Assembly: GCA_003695085.1 (NCBI GenBank) | Contig: RFIV01000192.1 | Coordinates: forward strand, 1 to 16,173 | DNA length: 16,173 nucleotides | Source: Gammaproteobacteria bacterium | GTDB lineage: Bacteria > Pseudomonadota > Gammaproteobacteria > Pseudomonadales > Oleiphilaceae | Direction of reading: 5' to 3' | Shown here: one piece after another, positions 12,745 through 16,173 of the stretch | Layout of the letters: every line of letters begins with the position of its first letter | Position numbering within the stretch: position 1 is the first letter of the stretch | Notes under the pieces: generated by a model | Told to the model about the DNA's origin: nothing | Database searches by the model: none | Seen by the model: the letters and a program-made list of their open reading frames with translations, nothing else | Position numbers and translations under genes: made by a program

Positions 12745-13602
12745 ATGACAGCAGCAACAGCGAAAGCAATGGAATTACCTGTACCTGTCGGTAACCTGGA
12801 GAGCTACATCCAGGCGGTCAATTCCGTGCCCGTCCTGAGTGCTGAGGAAGAGCGTGACCTCGCGTTGCGCTACCGGGAGGAAAATGATCTTGAGGCCGCG
12901 CGGCGGCTGGTGCTGTCTCATCTGCGTTTTGTCGTGCACATTGCCCGCAGCTATGCAGGCTATGGCCTGCAGCAGGCGGATTTGATTCAGGAGGGCAATA
13001 TTGGCCTCATGAAGGCGGTCAAGCGCTTTGACCCGTCTTTTGGCGTGCGCCTGGTATCGTTTGCGGTGCACTGGATCAAGGCCGAGATTCACGAGTTCAT
13101 TCTGCGCAACTGGCGTATCGTCAAGGTGGCGACCACCAAGGCCCAGCGCAAGTTGTTCTTCAACCTGCGTGGCGCCAAGAAGCGTCTGGCGTGGCTGAAC
13201 AACGAGGAAGTCAAGGCAGTTGCCGAAGACCTGGGTGTGGACGAGCGCACCGTGCGTGAAATGGAAAGCCGGCTGGCCGGACAGGATACCTCCTTTGATC
13301 CGGGGGTGGACGCCGATGACGACGATGCCTGGCAGGCTCCGGTGGCCTATCTTGAGGACCGGCGCTACGACCCGGCCATGCTGGTCGAGAGTGAGCAGTG
13401 GTCCGAAGACAGCAACGCGCGCCTGCTCAATGCCATTGAAGATCTGGACGAGCGCAGCCGCGCCATTCTGGAGCGCCGCTGGCTGGCCGAGAAAAAGGCC
13501 ACACTGCACGAACTGGCAGATGAGTATGGCGTGTCAGCCGAGCGTATCCGCCAGATTGAAAAGGCGGCCATGAAAAAGGTGCGCGCCGCACTGAGCAACT
13601 GA
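12745..13602 (+). CDS. rpoH: RNA polymerase sigma-32 factor (heat shock)
   Basis: RpoH directs RNA polymerase to heat-shock promoters. The 285-aa protein has region 2 with DLIQEGNIGLMKAVKRFDP (about 79-97) and VSFAVHWIKAEIHEFILRN. The diagnostic RpoH box QRKLFFNLR lies just after, at about 133-141, and separates it from RpoD and RpoS. Region 4 ends with the helix-turn-helix LHELADEYGVSAERIRQIE. GGAGGG stands 6 nt before the ATG. It follows ftsYEX, the order conserved in gammaproteobacteria, and is preceded by both a sigma70-like and a sigmaE-like promoter. A hairpin over the ribosome-binding site suggests translational control by temperature. A strong terminator follows, so it does not cotranscribe with mdh. 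Confidence 0.98.
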   Translation: MTAATAKAMELPVPVGNLESYIQAVNSVPVLSAEEERDLALRYREENDLEAARRLVLSHLRFVVHIARSYAGYGLQQADLIQEGNIGLMKAVKRFDPSFGVRLVSFAVHWIKAEIHEFILRNWRIVKVATTKAQRKLFFNLRGAKKRLAWLNNEEVKAVAEDLGVDERTVREMESRLAGQDTSFDPGVDADDDDAWQAPVAYLEDRRYDPAMLVESEQWSEDSNARLLNAIEDLDERSRAILERRWLAEKKATLHELADEYGVSAERIRQIEKAAMKKVRAALSN

Positions 13603-13604
13603 TT

Positions 13605-13621
13605 ATCAGGCGTTGCCTGAT
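13605..13621 (+). other. Perfect 7-bp hairpin after the rpoH stop
   Basis: ATCAGGC (13605-13611) and GCCTGAT (13615-13621) form a perfect stem over the 3-nt loop GTT, starting 2 nt after the rpoH stop. No T-run follows it, so it is not itself a terminator. It stands 8 nt before the true terminator stem and may protect the 3' end of the mRNA. Confidence 0.6.
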
Positions 13622-13629
13622 GTACCCCG

Positions 13630-13652
13630 AGCCCGCTGTATGCGGGCTTTTT
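13630..13652 (+). terminator. Rho-independent terminator of rpoH
   Basis: AGCCCGC (13630-13636) pairs with GCGGGCT (13642-13648) over a 5-nt loop, followed directly by TTTTT (13648-13652). This is a classical intrinsic terminator 28 nt after the rpoH stop. It separates rpoH from mdh. Confidence 0.92.
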
Positions 13653-13689
13653 GCCTTTGGTCCAAACGCATGCATGCTGACGGGGCCTG

Positions 13690-13698
13690 TGGTAAAAT
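13690..13698 (+). promoter_or_regulatory. Extended -10 promoter of mdh
   Basis: TGGTAAAAT (13690-13698) is a TGn extended -10 with TAAAAT, five of six bases of consensus. The predicted start near 13705 gives a leader of about 36 nt. No good -35 is present; the -35 zone is occupied by the palindrome GCATGCATGC (13668-13677), which may bind a regulator. Confidence 0.5.
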
Positions 13699-13740
13699 TC
13701 CCGCCGCAAAAACTCTTCACAAACAATGAAGGAAGGCGTG

Positions 13741-14718
13741 ATGAAACAACCTGTTCGCGTGGCGGTCACTGGTGCCGCTGGTCAAATCTGTTACTCCCTG
13801 ATTTTCCGCATTGCATCCGGCGAAATGCTGGGCAAGGATCAGCCGGTTATTCTCCAGCTGCTCGAAATCACTCCGGCACTGAAGGTGCTGGAAGCCGTCA
13901 AGATGGAGCTGAACGACTGTGCCTTCCCGCTGGTACAGGATGTGATCGTCACCGACGATCCGAAGGTGGCTTTCAAGGATGCCAACGTTGGTCTGCTGGT
14001 AGGTGCCAAGCCGCGTGGTCCCGGCATGGAGCGCTCTGATCTGATCAAGGACAACGGCAAGATCTTCTCTGCTCTGGGCAAGGTCATCAACGAAGTGGCC
14101 GACCGTGATATCAAGATCTGTGTAGTGGGCAATCCGGCAAACACCAACGCCTACATCCTGGCCAAGAATGCCCCGGACATCAATCAGCGCAACATCACTG
14201 CGCTGACGCGTCTGGATCACAACCGCGCGCTGTATCAGCTGGCCGAGAAGACCGGCACTCAGGTTTCCGCTATTCGCAAGATGATCATCTGGGGCAACCA
14301 CTCCACTACTCAGGTGCCCGATATCTCTCACGCTACGGTGGACGGCAAGCCGGCACTGGAACTGGTAGACGAAGCCTGGTGGAAAGAAACCTTCATGCCG
14401 AAAGTGGCCAAGCGTGGCGCAGAAGTGATTGCCGCACGCGGCTCCTCATCAGCCGCTTCTGCCGCCAACGGTGTCATTGATCACATGCGCAGCTGGGTGC
14501 TGGGCACTGACGAAGGTGACTGGGTATCCATGGCTGTACCGAGCGATGGCAGCTACGGTATCGAAGAAGGACTGATCTACAGCTACCCGGTGGTCTGCAA
14601 GGACGGTGATTACCAGATCATTACCGATCTGGAAACGTCCGACTTCATCAAGGAAAAGATGAAGGCATCCGAGGATGAGCTCAAGTCCGAAGCTGAGCAG
14701 GTGAAGGATCTCTTCTGA
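13741..14718 (+). CDS. mdh: Malate dehydrogenase (NAD-dependent)
   Basis: Mdh interconverts malate and oxaloacetate with NAD in the TCA cycle. The 325-aa protein belongs to the cytosolic-type (type 2) MDH group, unlike the mitochondrial-like E. coli enzyme. The nucleotide-binding turn is GAAGQI (11-16). The mobile loop KPRGPGMERSDL carries substrate arginines R92 and R98. N131 in VVGNPANTN, D159 and R162 in LDHNR, and the proton-relay H187 in WGNHS complete the active site. The frame is open from ATG 13726, but ATG 13741 has AAGGAAGG at a good distance and gives the family N-terminus. It is a single-gene unit between two strong terminators. It converges on pntB across about 200 bp. Confidence 0.97.
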   Translation: MKQPVRVAVTGAAGQICYSLIFRIASGEMLGKDQPVILQLLEITPALKVLEAVKMELNDCAFPLVQDVIVTDDPKVAFKDANVGLLVGAKPRGPGMERSDLIKDNGKIFSALGKVINEVADRDIKICVVGNPANTNAYILAKNAPDINQRNITALTRLDHNRALYQLAEKTGTQVSAIRKMIIWGNHSTTQVPDISHATVDGKPALELVDEAWWKETFMPKVAKRGAEVIAARGSSSAASAANGVIDHMRSWVLGTDEGDWVSMAVPSDGSYGIEEGLIYSYPVVCKDGDYQIITDLETSDFIKEKMKASEDELKSEAEQVKDLF

Positions 14719-14742
14719 TACCGTTTCAATCAGAAGGCAAAG

Positions 14743-14770
14743 AGAGGGTCGCTTCGGCGGCCCTTTTTTT
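14743..14770 (+). terminator. Rho-independent terminator of mdh with UUCG loop
   Basis: GGGTCGC (14746-14752) pairs with GCGGCCC (14757-14763), with one T-G wobble, around the very stable tetraloop TTCG closed by C-G. Seven T residues follow (14764-14770). It begins 25-28 nt after the mdh stop. The remaining gap to 14852 shows no gene or other structure. Confidence 0.94.
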
Positions 14771-14852
14771 GTGCCGGGATGCATTGCAGTGAGCGGCAAG
14801 AGCGGGGGCTGTTCGGTGACAGGCGATAAGGAGGCACTAACAAGCTGTGAAC

Positions 14853-14878
14853 AAAAAAAGCCCCGGCAAGGCCGGGGC
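14853..14878 (-). terminator. Rho-independent terminator of pntB
   Basis: On the minus strand GCCCCGGC (14878-14871) pairs perfectly with GCCGGGGC (14867-14860) over a 3-nt loop, followed by TTTTTTT (14859-14853). It lies about 44 nt after the pntB stop and closes the transhydrogenase unit, back to back with the mdh terminator. Confidence 0.94.
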
Positions 14879-14900
14879 GGAACAAGGGGTGTTAAATGAA

Positions 14901-14916
14901 GGCGGGAGCCCCCGCC
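14901..14916 (-). other. Perfect 6-bp GC hairpin between pntB stop and its terminator
   Basis: GGCGGG (14901-14906) and CCCGCC (14911-14916) pair perfectly around a 4-nt loop, 5 nt after the pntB stop. There is no T-run. As after rpoH, a second hairpin stands between stop codon and terminator, possibly as a 3'-end stabiliser. Confidence 0.5.
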
Positions 14917-14921
14917 CGATC

Positions 14922-16173
14922 TCAAAGTTCCTTGATGATGGCTTCCACCGCTGCCTTGGCGTCGCCAAACAGCAGAGAGGTGTTGTCCTTGAACAGCAGC
15001 GGGTTCTGGACACCTGCGTAACCGGTGTTCATCGACCGCTTGATCACGATGACTTGCTTGGCCTTCCAGACCTCCAGAACCGGCATGCCGGCAATCGGGC
15101 TGTTCGGATCTTCCGTGGCGGCCGGGTTGACCGTATCGTTTGCACCGATCACCAGCACGACATCGGTGTCTTCGAAATCATCGTTGATCTCGTCCATCTC
15201 GAGCACGATGTCATAGGGTACCTTGGCTTCGGCCAGCAGCACGTTCATGTGCCCCGGCAGGCGCCCGGCGACCGGGTGGATGCCAAACCTCACATTCACG
15301 CCGGCCTTGCGCAGCTGGTCTGTCATTTCCGCTACCGCGTACTGGGCCTGTGCCACGGCCATGCCATACCCCGGGGTGATGATGACGTTGCGTGCACTTT
15401 TCAGCATGTCTGCCACGGCTTCTGCTGTGGTTTCATGGTAGTCGCCGTAGTCCTTGTCATCCCCCGTGGAGGAGCCATCGGTGCCAAAGCCTCCGGCGAT
15501 CACGCTGATGAACGAGCGGTTCATTGCCTTGCACATGATGTAGGACAGGATGGCACCTGAAGAGCCTACCAGCGCGCCGGTGATGATCAGCAGGTCGTTG
15601 GCCAGCATGAAGCCAGCGGCTGCAGCGGCCCAGCCCGAGTAGGAGTTCAGCATGGACACGACAACCGGCATGTCCGCGCCCCCGATGGAGGCGACTAGGT
15701 GCCAGCCAAAGGCCAGCGCAATCACGGTCATCACGATCAGCGCGGTCGTGTTGCCGCCGTCGGAGAGGAAAATGCTCATCAGCCAGGCGGATACGAGTAC
15801 CGCCGCCAGATTGAGCTTGTGGCGATGCGGGAGCATCAGTGGCTTGGAGTTGAACAGGCCGCGCAGCTTGCCAAACGCGACAATGGAACCGGTAAAGGTG
15901 ACCGCGCCGATGAAGATACCCAGAAAGACCTCGGTCAGGTGGATGTTCTTCAGTACGGCGGCTTCACCACCGAGCTGGGCGGCCGCATTGGCCAAGGCAT
16001 TGGCAGCCGTATCGTCATGCGCTTCGATGTAGCTGTTGTAACCGACCAGGACGGCGGCCAGGCCCACGAAGCTGTGCAGGATGGCCACGAGTTCCGGCAT
16101 TTCCGTCATTTCCACTTTCATGGCGAGACGGATGCCGATGGCTGCGCTCGCTGCCATGATCACGAGAATCAGA
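14922..16173 (-). CDS. pntB: NAD(P) transhydrogenase subunit beta (5' end outside window)
   Basis: PntB is the inner-membrane subunit of the proton-translocating transhydrogenase, which uses the proton gradient to reduce NADP with NADH. The window holds 416 codons. By comparison with the E. coli protein (about 460 aa), roughly 45-65 N-terminal residues lie beyond the edge, and the frame is open through the last base. The visible part begins in membrane domain II (GIRLAMKVEMTEMPELVAILHS, several hydrophobic helices including ADMPVVVSMLNSYSGWAAAA). It ends with NADP-binding domain III: ITPGYGMAVAQAQY, FGIHPVAGRLPGHMN, VIGANDTVNPAA and KRSMNTGYAGVQNPL. All are intact. The pntA genes are expected upstream, outside the window. 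It converges on mdh, and both ends have terminators. Confidence 0.97.
   Translation of the reverse strand, partial: LILVIMAASAAIGIRLAMKVEMTEMPELVAILHSFVGLAAVLVGYNSYIEAHDDTAANALANAAAQLGGEAAVLKNIHLTEVFLGIFIGAVTFTGSIVAFGKLRGLFNSKPLMLPHRHKLNLAAVLVSAWLMSIFLSDGGNTTALIVMTVIALAFGWHLVASIGGADMPVVVSMLNSYSGWAAAAAGFMLANDLLIITGALVGSSGAILSYIMCKAMNRSFISVIAGGFGTDGSSTGDDKDYGDYHETTAEAVADMLKSARNVIITPGYGMAVAQAQYAVAEMTDQLRKAGVNVRFGIHPVAGRLPGHMNVLLAEAKVPYDIVLEMDEINDDFEDTDVVLVIGANDTVNPAATEDPNSPIAGMPVLEVWKAKQVIVIKRSMNTGYAGVQNPLLFKDNTSLLFGDAKAAVEAIIKEL

Noticed and set aside
1..16173. CRISPR arrays, tRNA/rRNA genes, insertion sequences, phage or toxin-antitoxin genes
   Set aside because: No repeat-spacer pattern, no cloverleaf with CCA end, no transposase or integrase motif, and no small paired toxin-like genes were seen on either strand.

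Overview
The window is a gene-dense, GC-rich piece of a gammaproteobacterial chromosome carrying mostly conserved housekeeping genes. Protein sequences and gene order (pckA near yrfG-hslR-hslO; rsmD divergent from ftsY-ftsE-ftsX-rpoH; mdh; pntB) point to a free-living marine-type gammaproteobacterium. The malate dehydrogenase, PckA and FtsX resemble what I remember of Alcanivorax and relatives, but that genus-level guess comes from memory and is only moderately likely. I see no tRNA, rRNA, insertion sequence, phage gene, CRISPR array or integration site. No gene-free stretch exceeds about 210 bases.

Layout. Positions 4-1533 (-): pckA, gluconeogenic PEP carboxykinase. 1721-3635 (-): a tightly coupled operon yrfG-hslR-hslO (HAD nucleotidase, Hsp15, Hsp33), both junctions being 4-nt ATGA overlaps. 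3694-4527 (+): cysQ, divergent from yrfG. 4514-4843 (-): a small exported or membrane protein of unknown function whose 3' end overlaps cysQ. 4969-5784 (-): mutM. 5851-9018 (+): a two-gene accessory-looking unit, a lone HyuA-type hydantoinase/oxoprolinase and a class V aminotransferase. 9026-9622 (-): rsmD. 9687-12558 (+): ftsY-ftsE-ftsX with 4-nt overlaps. 12745-13602 (+): rpoH, with its own promoters. 13741-14718 (+): mdh. 14922-16173 (-): pntB, cut off at its 5' end by the window edge.

How the genes work together. pckA, mdh and pntB belong to central carbon and redox metabolism (oxaloacetate/PEP, malate/oxaloacetate, NADPH supply) but are separate transcription units. hslR, hslO and rpoH are protein-quality-control genes: the heat-shock sigma factor, a redox-activated chaperone and a ribosome-rescue factor. 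ftsY/ftsE/ftsX link membrane protein targeting with control of septal peptidoglycan hydrolysis. mutM and cysQ are stand-alone maintenance genes (8-oxoguanine repair, PAP turnover).

Nothing here looks like a large undescribed system. The best leads are (i) the rpoH leader, which has a sigma70-like promoter, a very good sigmaE-type promoter, and a hairpin that buries the Shine-Dalgarno and whose 5' arm lies at the predicted sigmaE transcription start; and (ii) the lone hyuA plus aminotransferase pair of unknown substrate. Three strong rho-independent terminators (after rpoH, mdh and pntB) are clear.
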